Positions 34,569 through 42,649 of a stretch of 55,057 nucleotides of DNA are shown here, piece after piece. This DNA is from Bryobacterales bacterium (GTDB lineage Bacteria; Acidobacteriota; Terriglobia; Bryobacterales; Bryobacteraceae). A program made the translations under genes and the position numbers. Position 1 is the first letter of the stretch. Every line of letters starts with the position of its first letter. Under the pieces are notes generated by a model that was not told the origin of the DNA, did not search any database, and saw only the letters and a list, made by a program, of their open reading frames with translations. Where the stretch lies: positions 1 to 55,057 of the forward strand of contig CANFEY010000029.1 of NCBI GenBank assembly GCA_947446025.1, in the 5' to 3' direction.

Positions 34569-36239
34569 ATGTCTGACAAAAAGCTACAAATCATCCCCCT
34601 AGGCGGTCTGGGCGAGTTCGGTATGAACTCCATGGCGATCCGGTACGGTGACGACATCATTGTCGTCGATGCCGGCATGATGTTCCCGGACGACGAACTA
34701 CTGGGCGTGGATATCGTCACCCCGGATTTCGCGTACCTGGAACAGAATAAGTCGAAAGTCCGCGGGCTGCTGCTGACGCACGGGCATGAGGACCACATCG
34801 GAGGAATTCCGTTCCTGCTGGGTCAAGTGCAACCTCCTATCTACGGCACCGCGTTCACGCTGGCGCTAGTGGAGCGGCGCCTGGAAGAGCACAAGCTGCT
34901 GGATAAAGCCGATCTGCATCCAGTGAAACCCGGCGACAAACTGGTGCTAGGACCCTTTGCCATTGAATTCATCCACGTGACGCATTCGCTGGTCAGTTGC
35001 GTGGCGCTGGCGATCACTACTCCACTGGGCGTGATCATCCACACCGGCGACTTCAAGGTGGACCCGACGCCCACCGACAACGTGCTCTTCGACCTGCACA
35101 CGCTGGCGGAATACGGCAAGAAGGGCGTGCTGCTGCTGATGTCGGATTCGACCAACGTCGACCGGCCTGGGTACAGTGAGAGCGAACGGGCGGTGCGGCC
35201 GCGGCTGGCCGACCTCTATATGCGTGCGCCCAAGCGGCTGGTAATCTCTTGCTTCAGCAGCTCCGTGCACCGGTTGCAGCAGATTCTCGATCTTGCGCAG
35301 GAGTACGGGCGCAAGGTGGCCTTCTTCGGGCGGAGCATGCAGAGCACCACGGAGATCGCGCATGACATGGGGCTACTCACGATTCCGAACGGCGTGTTGT
35401 TGCGGCCGCAGGATGTGATGCAGGTGGCTCCAAACAAGCTAGTGGCGGTGGTGAGCGGCACGCAGGGAGAGCCGATGTCGGCTCTTTCGCGGGTGGCGGT
35501 GAATAATCACAAGCACTTGTCGGTCGGCCACGGGGACATCGTCGCGCTGAGCGCGCGCATCATTCCCGGCAATGAGAAGGCGATCTACCGGATGATCAAC
35601 CACATGTCGCGGCGCGGAGCCGATGTGGTCTACGGCAGCATGACGCCGCCGATTCACGTTTCGGGCCACGGCTACGCGGAAGAGTTGCGCCTGATTCTGA
35701 ACCTGGTGCGGCCGAAGTATTTCGTGCCCGTGCATGGCGAATACCGCCAGCTATCTCGGCATGCGGCGCTGGCGGAGCACCTGAAGCATTGGGGTCTGGA
35801 GGAGTCGTTCATTCTGGAGTCGGGCGACACGCTGGATATCGACCGCAAGGGCGCGCGCAAGGGCGAGAAGATCCCCGTGGGCCGCGTCTGCATCGATTCG
35901 GGCACCTTGGACGAAGTGGTACAGGACATGGTGATCCGCGACCGGCGGCACTTATCGGAAGACGGCTTCGTAATTCCGATCCTCGCCATCGACAAACACA
36001 CCGGCAAGCTGGAAGGCCGCCCGGAAATCGTCACGCGCGGCTTCATGTCGCTGGAAGAGAGCGTGCAGATTCTGGAAGACGCCCGCGCGGTCGTAATGAA
36101 GACGCTGGAAGGTTCATCCGCCGAAGAGCGCGGCGACTGGGGCGTGATGCAGGAGAAGATCCGCTCGGATCTGAAGCGCTTCATCACCAAGAACACCTCG
36201 CGCCGCCCGCTGATCATGCCGGTGATTCTAGAGATATAA
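34569..36239 (+). CDS. rnj: Ribonuclease J
   Basis: RNase J is a beta-CASP metallo-beta-lactamase ribonuclease with endo- and 5'-3' exonuclease activity in mRNA decay and rRNA maturation. The 556-residue protein has the zinc motif LTHGHEDHIGGIPFLL, IHTGDFKVDPTP, DSTNVDRPGYSESE, FGRSMQSTTEIAHD, ALSARIIPGNEKAIYRM, and YVPVHGEYRQLSRHA in the KH-like region. A C-terminal dimerisation domain (residues about 450-556) is present. It lies alone after tRNA-Ser on the other strand. The gene downstream is unrelated. Confidence 0.93.
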   Translation: MSDKKLQIIPLGGLGEFGMNSMAIRYGDDIIVVDAGMMFPDDELLGVDIVTPDFAYLEQNKSKVRGLLLTHGHEDHIGGIPFLLGQVQPPIYGTAFTLALVERRLEEHKLLDKADLHPVKPGDKLVLGPFAIEFIHVTHSLVSCVALAITTPLGVIIHTGDFKVDPTPTDNVLFDLHTLAEYGKKGVLLLMSDSTNVDRPGYSESERAVRPRLADLYMRAPKRLVISCFSSSVHRLQQILDLAQEYGRKVAFFGRSMQSTTEIAHDMGLLTIPNGVLLRPQDVMQVAPNKLVAVVSGTQGEPMSALSRVAVNNHKHLSVGHGDIVALSARIIPGNEKAIYRMINHMSRRGADVVYGSMTPPIHVSGHGYAEELRLILNLVRPKYFVPVHGEYRQLSRHAALAEHLKHWGLEESFILESGDTLDIDRKGARKGEKIPVGRVCIDSGTLDEVVQDMVIRDRRHLSEDGFVIPILAIDKHTGKLEGRPEIVTRGFMSLEESVQILEDARAVVMKTLEGSSAEERGDWGVMQEKIRSDLKRFITKNTSRRPLIMPVILEI

Positions 36240-36257
36240 TCTTACTAGGTCTTACCT

Positions 36258-36533
36258 ATGGCGACGACAACCACGCGGCTCTCAACGAAGGGGCAGTTGA
36301 TCCTGCCCAAGGCGATTCGGGACGAGTTCGACTGGCGTCCCGGCATGGAGTTTGAGATCGAGAAGACCAAGTTCGGCGTGCTGGTGAAGCCGAAGAAGCG
36401 CTTCTTCCCGCCCACCAAGTTAGAAGACGTGGCCGGCATGTTGCGGTACAAGGGCAAGGCCAAAACGATCCGCGAAATGGACGAAGCCATCGCGATTGAA
36501 GTGAAACGGCGGCATGCGCTCGGTCGATACTAA
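36258..36533 (+). CDS. AbrB/MazE-type antitoxin (VapB-like)
   Basis: This 91-residue DNA-binding protein has the swapped-hairpin AbrB motif TTRLSTKGQLILPKAIRDEF, then WRPGMEFEIEKTKFGVLVKP. The C-terminal part binds the toxin (LEDVAGMLRYKGKAKTIREM). The PIN toxin gene begins 20 bases before its stop, in another frame, which is a usual type II toxin-antitoxin layout with the antitoxin first. The complex would repress its own promoter. RNase J ends 18 bases upstream and may share the transcript. Confidence 0.85.
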   Translation: MATTTTRLSTKGQLILPKAIRDEFDWRPGMEFEIEKTKFGVLVKPKKRFFPPTKLEDVAGMLRYKGKAKTIREMDEAIAIEVKRRHALGRY

Positions 36534-36909
36534 CATCATCGTCCGGCTTTTGGCCCGCGACGACGAACCGCAATTTCAACTCGCAAATTCGATCTTTGAG
36601 GGTGGAGACCTCTGGATTGCCAAAACCGTTCTGCTCGAAACCGAGTGGGTCTTACGCAGCCGATATCGCTTCACGCCGCAGGCCGTGCTCGAGGCCCTAC
36701 ACAAGCTGCTGTGCCTGAGCGGCGTCTCTGTCGAAGACGAGGACGCTGTTAGTGTTGCTCTCGCCTTGTTCGGGCAGGGACTCGACTTCGCGGACGCATT
36801 ACATTTGGCGAGCCGCCCCGCCGGAGCAGGTTTTGTCACCTTCGACGAAGCTTTTGTCCGGCGCGCGAAGCAAGCAGGCGTGACCCGCATCGCCAACGCA
36901 GCGCACTAG
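36514..36909 (+). CDS. PIN-domain toxin (VapC-like)
   Basis: This 131-residue single PIN domain has the acidic residues expected for metal-dependent RNase activity: Asp5 in SVDTNIIVRLL, Glu near 43 in LLETEWVL, Asp in GLDFADALHLA and Asp in FVTFDEAFVRRA. VapC toxins cut tRNA or rRNA. The 20-base overlap with the antitoxin gene supports coupled translation. The stop overlaps the stop of the convergent TPP-enzyme gene by four bases. It seems intact. Confidence 0.87.
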   Translation: MRSVDTNIIVRLLARDDEPQFQLANSIFEGGDLWIAKTVLLETEWVLRSRYRFTPQAVLEALHKLLCLSGVSVEDEDAVSVALALFGQGLDFADALHLASRPAGAGFVTFDEAFVRRAKQAGVTRIANAAH

Positions 36910-38612
36910 CGCGCCAGCACCATATCCAGCACCGCACAGCGTTTCTCTTCGCGGACCACTCTCAGCGCTTCGGCGATGGCGGCCTCGACGTCTTCCACCT
37001 TCTCCACCTTGCAGGCGTAGGCTCCACCGGCAGCGGCGGCGATGCCGGAGTAGTCGGGGATCGGGTCGAAGGCGATGTTGATGTCGGGCTCGCGGCTGCC
37101 GTAGCCGTCGGGATGGACGCCGAGCATCGAGAAGCGCGGCGCTCGCCAGCCGCCGTTGTTATAGACGATGGTCAGGAACGGCGCTTGGTATTTGCGCGCC
37201 ATCCAGTGCACCGTGGCGGGGACCGAGAACATGAATGAGCCGTCGCCGGTGAGGCACACGACTGTTTTTTCAGGCGCGGCGATCTTCATGCCGAGCGCCG
37301 CGCCGCCATTCCAGCCTAACGAACTGGCTCCGCTGGTAAAGCGGGTAGCGGGCTGGTTGCAGACAGTGTGGTTGTTGATGACGCTGTAGTTGGTGACGCC
37401 TTCGTTGACAATGACGGTGTCGCGGTCGGTGAGGCGGCGGACGCAGGCGGTGACGTACTCCGGTGTGATGGCATCGGAGCGTTTCTCTTTTTCGACGATG
37501 GCGGCGGTCCACCCGGCGTGAATGGCTCCGTAGTGGGCCAACTTTTCGGTTGCGTCGAGTTGCATTCCGTCCAAGCGGGCGTGGATTTGGCGCAGCGCGG
37601 TGGCGCAGTCGGCACGAAAGACCTGGGCGGCGGGGATGTACCAGAGCGGCGTGCGTTCCTTGATCGGATCGATGTCGATGTGGACGATTTTCGCCGTATC
37701 CGAGGGGCGGTTGAACAGCGGAATCCACGGGACGTCGCTGTCGAGCACCATGACGAAGTCGGCCTCCGCCAGCGCCGCGTTCTGGACTTTTTCGTTGCCC
37801 TGCTGGCCGGTGTAACAAGCGTGGTCGGCCGGAAAGTTCATGTAGTTGGGCACGGACTCCAACACTCCGATGCCTACTCGCTCACACAAACGGACGAGTT
37901 CGGCAACAGCCGCGGGATTGCGGCCCAGGTAGCTGGTCACGACTAACGGACGTTTAGCGGCAACCAAGCTTGCGAGCAATTCGTCGAGTCCGTCATCGGG
38001 AAGCGGCAGGGGTGCGATGCGCTGCCACTTCGCCGCAGCCACTTCGATCGCGGGGATCTCTTCCTCAAACACCTCGCGCGCGGCCATGAGATACACCGGA
38101 CCCTTGGGATCGCTGGTGGCGATCTGCAAGCTGCGGTGGATCATCTGCTTCACGTTGCGCGCGGTGCGCAGTTCATTGTCGTACTTCATGTAGCCGCGCA
38201 CGATTCCGCGCTGATCAGGCACGTCCTGCAGCCAGTGGATGAATTCGTTGCGCGTGCCCTTCAGTTCGCCTTCCTGCGTATACGGCGAGGCTCCGGCGAG
38301 GATCAACACGGGCACGCGGCACTTGGCCACGTTGTGAATGGCTCCAGCGAGCGCCTGCGTGCCGCAATCCACGTGAATAATGACGGCCTGCGGCTTGCCG
38401 GTGAGCTGGGTGAATCCCTGGGCGCAGCTGAGCGCCACCATTTCGTTGGGACAAGTGATGATGGTGGGCGCGGGCTTGCCGGTCTTCTTGCAGTACGCCA
38501 GCGCCTCCATGATGGCTGGATGGTCGCTGCCGTAGTTGACAAAGAGATGGGTGATGCCAGCGTCATTGAGGGCTTCGATGAGCGCGCTGCCGCCAGTGTA
38601 AGAAGAAGTCAC
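36906..38612 (-). CDS. Thiamine-diphosphate-dependent enzyme, acetolactate synthase-like
   Basis: This 568-residue protein has the three-domain TPP fold. The Pyr domain has the cofactor-activating Glu in TCPNEMVALSCAQGFTQLTG. The central domain contains LLVTSYLGRNPAAVAEL-like wording (KRPLVVTSYLGRN). The TPP domain shows GDGSFMFSVPATVHW...NNGGW, the GDGx(24-30)NN signature. The conserved Glu argues against glyoxylate carboligase. Benzoylformate-decarboxylase or sulfopyruvate-like activity is possible, but the substrate is not clear. A GTG at 38612 is chosen because the ATG at 38717 would overlap the divergent gene. It diverges from a GlcD-like oxidase 30 bases away. Confidence 0.75.
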   Translation of the reverse strand: MTSSYTGGSALIEALNDAGITHLFVNYGSDHPAIMEALAYCKKTGKPAPTIITCPNEMVALSCAQGFTQLTGKPQAVIIHVDCGTQALAGAIHNVAKCRVPVLILAGASPYTQEGELKGTRNEFIHWLQDVPDQRGIVRGYMKYDNELRTARNVKQMIHRSLQIATSDPKGPVYLMAAREVFEEEIPAIEVAAAKWQRIAPLPLPDDGLDELLASLVAAKRPLVVTSYLGRNPAAVAELVRLCERVGIGVLESVPNYMNFPADHACYTGQQGNEKVQNAALAEADFVMVLDSDVPWIPLFNRPSDTAKIVHIDIDPIKERTPLWYIPAAQVFRADCATALRQIHARLDGMQLDATEKLAHYGAIHAGWTAAIVEKEKRSDAITPEYVTACVRRLTDRDTVIVNEGVTNYSVINNHTVCNQPATRFTSGASSLGWNGGAALGMKIAAPEKTVVCLTGDGSFMFSVPATVHWMARKYQAPFLTIVYNNGGWRAPRFSMLGVHPDGYGSREPDINIAFDPIPDYSGIAAAAGGAYACKVEKVEDVEAAIAEALRVVREEKRCAVLDMVLAR

Positions 38613-38642
38613 GTTTTTCAGTCTCGCACAGAGCCGCCTACA

Positions 38643-39947
38643 ATGAGGAGAATGACGCCATACACCGACGCATCCGGCTACGCGGGCCATGCAGACCAAG
38701 TCTTTACGCCTCGGCATGAGGAAGAGGTTGCGGAGATACTGACTCGGGCTGCCCGAGAAGGTGTATCCGTTACTGTGATGGGAGCGCTGACGGGCCTCGC
38801 GGGCGGAGCAGTTCCCAAGGGCGGTTGGGCGATCTCGATGGCCAACTTCAAGCGGCTCGATGTCAGCGATGGGGCGGCGCGCGTTGGGCCGGGGACGCTA
38901 TTGCGCGACGTGCAGCAGGCAGCGACTGCGAGCGGGCAGTTCTACGCGCCGGACCCCACGGAGAACACGTCGTCGATTGGCGGAAACATCGCGGCGAATG
39001 CAAGCGGGTCGCGGAGTTTTATGTTCGGCGCTACGCGGCGGCACGTGCGGGCGCTGCGGGTGGTCACGATGGACGGACGAATCGTCGAACACCGGCGGGG
39101 CGAGGCTGTGGATTTCGAGGTGCCGAAGATTCCGCTGCCGAACGTGCGCAAGTTTTCCTGCGGGTATCAACTGGAGCCTGGCATGGACTACTGCGACCTC
39201 TTCATTGGAAGCGAGGGGACGCTCGGAGTGGTGACGGAGGCGGAGTTGGGATTGTTGCCTGCGCCGGGGGAGATCCTGGGCGGCGTGGTCTTTTTCCCGG
39301 ATGAAGAAAGCGCGTTGGAGGCGGTGGATCGCTGGCGTCCGACGCCGGGACTACGGTTGCTGGAATTTTTGGACTCGCGTTCCATCAAATTGATGGAGCT
39401 GCCGTACGGAGCGGCGGTGTTGATTGAGCTCGAAGGTGATGCGGAGCTGGACATGAAGGGAGCTCTGGAGAGCGAATCGTGGTTCGGATCGTCGGCGAGT
39501 GACCGCGAGAAGTTCCGGCTGTTCCGGCATCGGCTGCCGGAGAAGATCCACGCGCATTTGCGCAAGCTGGGGCTGGTGGTGATCGCGACGGACTACGCGG
39601 TGCCGCTCGAGAAGAATCGCGAGATGCTCAACATCTACCGCGAGGTGTTGAGCGACAACTTCGAAGACCGGTTCGTCATGTTCGGCCATATCGGCGACGC
39701 GCACGTGCACACCGAGTTGCTGCCGAAGGATCAAGAAGAGTGGGACCGGTCGCCGCGCGTGATTGCGGAGTTGGCGCGCAAAGTGGTCGAGCTGGGCGGC
39801 ACGGTGGGGGCGGAACACGGGCTCGGGAAGAGGAAGGCGCACCTTTTGAATTACCAGTACGGGCCGGAACACATCGCCGCGATGCGAGCGGTGAAGGCTC
39901 GGTTCGATCCTGCGGGGTTGCTGGGGCGCGGGACTTTGTTCGCGTAG
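38643..39947 (+). CDS. FAD-binding oxidase, GlcD/D-lactate dehydrogenase type
   Basis: This 434-residue enzyme of the vanillyl-alcohol-oxidase family oxidises a 2-hydroxyacid. The FAD domain has VTVMGALTGLAGGAVP, VGPGTLLRDVQQAAT, PDPTENTSSIGGNIAANASG, and GSEGTLGVVTEAELGLLP. The C-terminal cap has FGHIGDAHVHTELLPKD and GGTVGAEHGLGKRKAHLL, with the histidines typical of GlcD. No GlcE or GlcF partners are present, so it may be a one-subunit type. The start is either 38643 or 38652. It diverges from the TPP enzyme with shared promoter space. Confidence 0.85.
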   Translation: MRRMTPYTDASGYAGHADQVFTPRHEEEVAEILTRAAREGVSVTVMGALTGLAGGAVPKGGWAISMANFKRLDVSDGAARVGPGTLLRDVQQAATASGQFYAPDPTENTSSIGGNIAANASGSRSFMFGATRRHVRALRVVTMDGRIVEHRRGEAVDFEVPKIPLPNVRKFSCGYQLEPGMDYCDLFIGSEGTLGVVTEAELGLLPAPGEILGGVVFFPDEESALEAVDRWRPTPGLRLLEFLDSRSIKLMELPYGAAVLIELEGDAELDMKGALESESWFGSSASDREKFRLFRHRLPEKIHAHLRKLGLVVIATDYAVPLEKNREMLNIYREVLSDNFEDRFVMFGHIGDAHVHTELLPKDQEEWDRSPRVIAELARKVVELGGTVGAEHGLGKRKAHLLNYQYGPEHIAAMRAVKARFDPAGLLGRGTLFA

Positions 39948-39966
39948 GTTTGCTACAGTGACCCCT

Positions 39967-40821
39967 ATGCAGAAAATCACCCGGGTCCGTCTTCTCGCCG
40001 CTGCCGCGTTTGTTGGGTGCGCGACGCTCGCGTATACGCAGGCTCCGCCGACGGCGGCGAAGCTGGAGACGATCAAGCTGGCGGACAATCTCTACGTCAT
40101 CCACAACGATTTCGTGCCGGGCAACACCACGGTGCTGATCACCAATGAAGGCGTGCTGCTGGTGGACGACAAATATGAAATCGACGGCCCCAACGTGGTA
40201 GCTGAAGTGAAGAAGCTGACCTCGCAACCAATCAAGTACGTGGTCAACACACACCATCACAGCGACCATAGCGGGAGCAACGCTCTCATCCAAAAGCTGG
40301 GCGCGCAAGTGGTGACTTCGGAGGCGGCGCGCAGGCGTATGGTGGAAGGCAAGCAGCCCGGCCAATCGAACGTCACGTTTGAACAGAAGGGTCACATCTA
40401 TCTGGGAGGCCAGACGGTGGACCTGTATTACTTCGGCCGTGCGCACACCGACGGCGACATCGTGGCGCACTTCCCCGCGCAGCGCGTGCTGGCCATGGGC
40501 GACAGCTACGCCAACGATCCCGGCACGCCGGAGCTGGTCGATTTCCCCGGCGGCGGCAGCGCGATCGAATGGCCGAAGACGCTGACCAAGTCGTTGGCTC
40601 TAGATTTTGATCGCGCGGTCCCCGGCCATGGCACGGTGGTTCCCAAGGCGGAGGTGGCCAAGTTCCGCGATAGCACCCAACGCTTGAGTAAGCGGGTGCA
40701 CGACATGATGGTGGTCAAGCGCTCGAAGGCGGAGATCGAGAAAGTAGTCCGCTCGGAGTTCGGCTTCCAGGACTTCCACGTTGAGATGAGTTTGGATGGG
40801 CTGATGAAGGAATTGAAGTAA
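39967..40821 (+). CDS. Secreted metallo-beta-lactamase-fold hydrolase
   Basis: This 284-residue protein has a signal peptide (about 1-26). The metal motif VVNTHHHSDHSGSNALIQK contains HxHxDH, followed by GRAHTDGDIVAHFPAQRVL and VPGHGTVVPK with the further His ligands. The fold is a class B-like hydrolase. Its substrate is unknown: true beta-lactamase, quinoprotein-relay or other hydrolase are options. It starts 19 bases after the GlcD-like gene. Its TAA stop directly adjoins a palindrome. A GTG at 39958 would add three residues. Confidence 0.75.
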   Translation: MQKITRVRLLAAAAFVGCATLAYTQAPPTAAKLETIKLADNLYVIHNDFVPGNTTVLITNEGVLLVDDKYEIDGPNVVAEVKKLTSQPIKYVVNTHHHSDHSGSNALIQKLGAQVVTSEAARRRMVEGKQPGQSNVTFEQKGHIYLGGQTVDLYYFGRAHTDGDIVAHFPAQRVLAMGDSYANDPGTPELVDFPGGGSAIEWPKTLTKSLALDFDRAVPGHGTVVPKAEVAKFRDSTQRLSKRVHDMMVVKRSKAEIEKVVRSEFGFQDFHVEMSLDGLMKELK

Positions 40822-40861
40822 GGCGGACTGTCAGTCCGCTGCGGGTTGGCAACCCGCCCTA
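40819..40861. terminator. Two palindromes framed by two stop codons
   Basis: From the TAA of the hydrolase gene (40819-40821) to the TAG of the convergent quinoprotein gene (40859-40861) there is almost nothing but two odd-length palindromes. GCGGACTG-T-CAGTCCGC spans 40823-40839 and GCGGGTTG-G-CAACCCGC spans 40841-40857. Each has 8-bp arms around a single central base. The same odd-centre style occurs at 5131-5153. A bidirectional terminator role fits, but no U tract is present. Confidence 0.6.
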
Positions 40862-42550
40862 CTCCAAAGCGAAGACAAAGATGTTGCTGCTATTGCTGGG
40901 CCCCAATTCAGGAGTCAACCGATTCAACCCTGAGCTTACCAGCGAATTGCCCACGCTGACCGCGACGTACTGCTTACCCGCAACCGAATAGGTGATCGGA
41001 TAGCCCGTCACCGGCGAGCCGAGGTTGATGTCCCACAGCACCTTGCCGCTTTCATCGTCAAACGCACGGAAGTGGCCATTGGTGTCGCCGGTGAAGATGA
41101 GGCCGCCGCCGGTGGCCATGCTCGACATCATGCCGGCGCGTTGGTCGAAGCGCCAGATGGTCTTGCCCGTCTCGACAGAGATCGCGAACAGTGTGCCGAC
41201 ATTTTGCGTCCCGGGCGAGATCGACGCGCGGCCGTTGATGCCGTACGCGGATTGGTTGTCGATGGACGTCAGATCGTTGCACGTGTTCTGCAGGCCGTAA
41301 TACATGATGTTCGTGCGCGGGCTATAGGCTCCAGCTTGGAATCCCTTGCCGCCGTTGGCGGTAGGGCAGACGAACTTGGTCTCGCCGGCTTTCTGGAAGA
41401 TGGTGTCGGGATTCACGGTCACCTTACCGGTGGCACCGTCGATCTTCTGCACCACGTTCTGCATCACCGTGGGACGCGCCCACAGGAACTCGCCGGTCTT
41501 CAGATCAAGCGTGTAGACGATGCCGGTTTTGCCCGGAACGCCGGTGATCACCTTGCGGCGCTCGCCGGGGCGGATGCGCGGGTTGATCCACGTCACCTGC
41601 GCGGCGTCGGGCGTGATCGCAGTTTCAACGATCAGGCGCTCAAACGGATGATCGAGGTCCCAGTGATCGACCACGTGCTGGTAATACCACACGATCTTGC
41701 CGGTGTCGGCGTTCAACGCCAACGTCGAGTTGTGGTACAGGTACTGCTTGTCGTTGCCATCAAGCCGATACTTCGGCGCGGGTGAAGTGACCGAAGTTCC
41801 GACGATCAAGAGGTTGGTTTCGGCGTCAAAGCTCGGGACCATCCACGCGCCCACGTGACGGCGGTTCGCGTCCGCGACGTTACCCCAGGTTTCATCGCCG
41901 GGCTCGCCGGGACGCGGGATGGTGCGGGTGCGCCACAATTCCTTGCCGCTGACGGCGTCATGCGCGGTGATGATGCAGCCGTTGGGCGTGAACTTCACTT
42001 CGCAGCCGCGCGTCGAAAAAATCTTGCCGTTGGCGATGATCGGACCTGAGGTCTCCTGCGCCGGGTCTTCGCGGTAATCCACGATGCGCTCTTGCCAGGC
42101 GAGCTTGCCGGTGGCCGAATCGAGCGCAAAGAGAAAATCGTCGGCGCTGGTGTCGATGATCTTGTCGCCGTAGATCGCCAGGTTGCGATTGATGCTCGGC
42201 ACCGGGATGAACTTGCCCAGATCGTCGGGCCAACGGCGCTTGTATTCCCACTTGAGCTCGCCGGTGGCGGCGTCCATAGCCTGCACGTAGTCGCTGGGGT
42301 TGGGCAGGTACATGACGCCGTTGTGGACCAGCGGAGTCGCCTCCTGCACGCCCGGACCCATGCCGCGCGTCCACACCATTTTCAGCTTGCTGACGTTGGC
42401 CTTCGTGATCTGATTCAGCGGGCTGTAGCCCCAGCTGTTCAGCGTGCGCCGCCACATGAGCCAGTCCGCGGGATCGGGCTCGGCCAGCATTTTGTCGGTG
42501 ACGGGCTGGGCGAATGCGAGCGTGGTCAGAAAAAATAAAGCGTAGCGCAT
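40859..42550 (-). CDS. Secreted PQQ-dependent quinoprotein dehydrogenase
   Basis: This 563-residue protein has a short signal peptide and repeats of the propeller docking motif (AMDAATGELKWEY, ALDSATGKLAWQE, ALNADTGKIVWYYQ, TLDLKTGEFLWAR, AISVETGKTIWRF). The catalytic stretch HVVDHWDLDHPFERLIVET carries an Asp-x-Asp. As with the quinoprotein at 26733, the second Asp two positions on suggests lanthanide use. The gene follows the one-heme protein gene on the same strand, with a long palindrome between them. Electrons could pass to that cytochrome. The substrate is not known. Confidence 0.85.
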   Translation of the reverse strand: MRYALFFLTTLAFAQPVTDKMLAEPDPADWLMWRRTLNSWGYSPLNQITKANVSKLKMVWTRGMGPGVQEATPLVHNGVMYLPNPSDYVQAMDAATGELKWEYKRRWPDDLGKFIPVPSINRNLAIYGDKIIDTSADDFLFALDSATGKLAWQERIVDYREDPAQETSGPIIANGKIFSTRGCEVKFTPNGCIITAHDAVSGKELWRTRTIPRPGEPGDETWGNVADANRRHVGAWMVPSFDAETNLLIVGTSVTSPAPKYRLDGNDKQYLYHNSTLALNADTGKIVWYYQHVVDHWDLDHPFERLIVETAITPDAAQVTWINPRIRPGERRKVITGVPGKTGIVYTLDLKTGEFLWARPTVMQNVVQKIDGATGKVTVNPDTIFQKAGETKFVCPTANGGKGFQAGAYSPRTNIMYYGLQNTCNDLTSIDNQSAYGINGRASISPGTQNVGTLFAISVETGKTIWRFDQRAGMMSSMATGGGLIFTGDTNGHFRAFDDESGKVLWDINLGSPVTGYPITYSVAGKQYVAVSVGNSLVSSGLNRLTPELGPSNSSNIFVFALE

Positions 42551-42587
42551 ACGTTCCACTATAACGCTGGATGCAGTCGATGGTGAC

Positions 42588-42649
42588 TAGCCCCGTGCGT
42601 AAGCTCGGGGCTGATTGCTCTTGTAGCCCCGAGCTTACGCACGGGGCTA
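42588..42649. repeat. Long palindrome with perfect 25-base arms
   Basis: The arm at 42588-42612 (starting TAGCCCCGTGCGTAAGCTCG) and the arm at 42625-42649 are exact reverse complements over 25 bases, with a 12-base centre. Each arm is itself a hairpin (AGCCCCG/CGGGGCT). The minus-strand arm begins with TAG, which is the stop of the one-heme gene (42647-42649). It lies between that gene and the quinoprotein gene of the same direction, so it may attenuate or protect the message. It matches the element at 23171-23198. Confidence 0.7.

Noticed and set aside
36906-38612. Glyoxylate carboligase for the TPP enzyme beside a GlcD-like gene
   Set aside because: Glyoxylate carboligase lacks the cofactor-activating Glu, which is present here in PNEMVALS.
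38136-38642. N-terminal extension of the GlcD-like oxidase frame
   Set aside because: It is antisense to the TPP enzyme gene; the oxidase fold begins right after 38643.
41072-41785. Plus-strand open frame opposite the quinoprotein gene
   Set aside because: Complement shadow of repeated propeller coding sequence with no motif.
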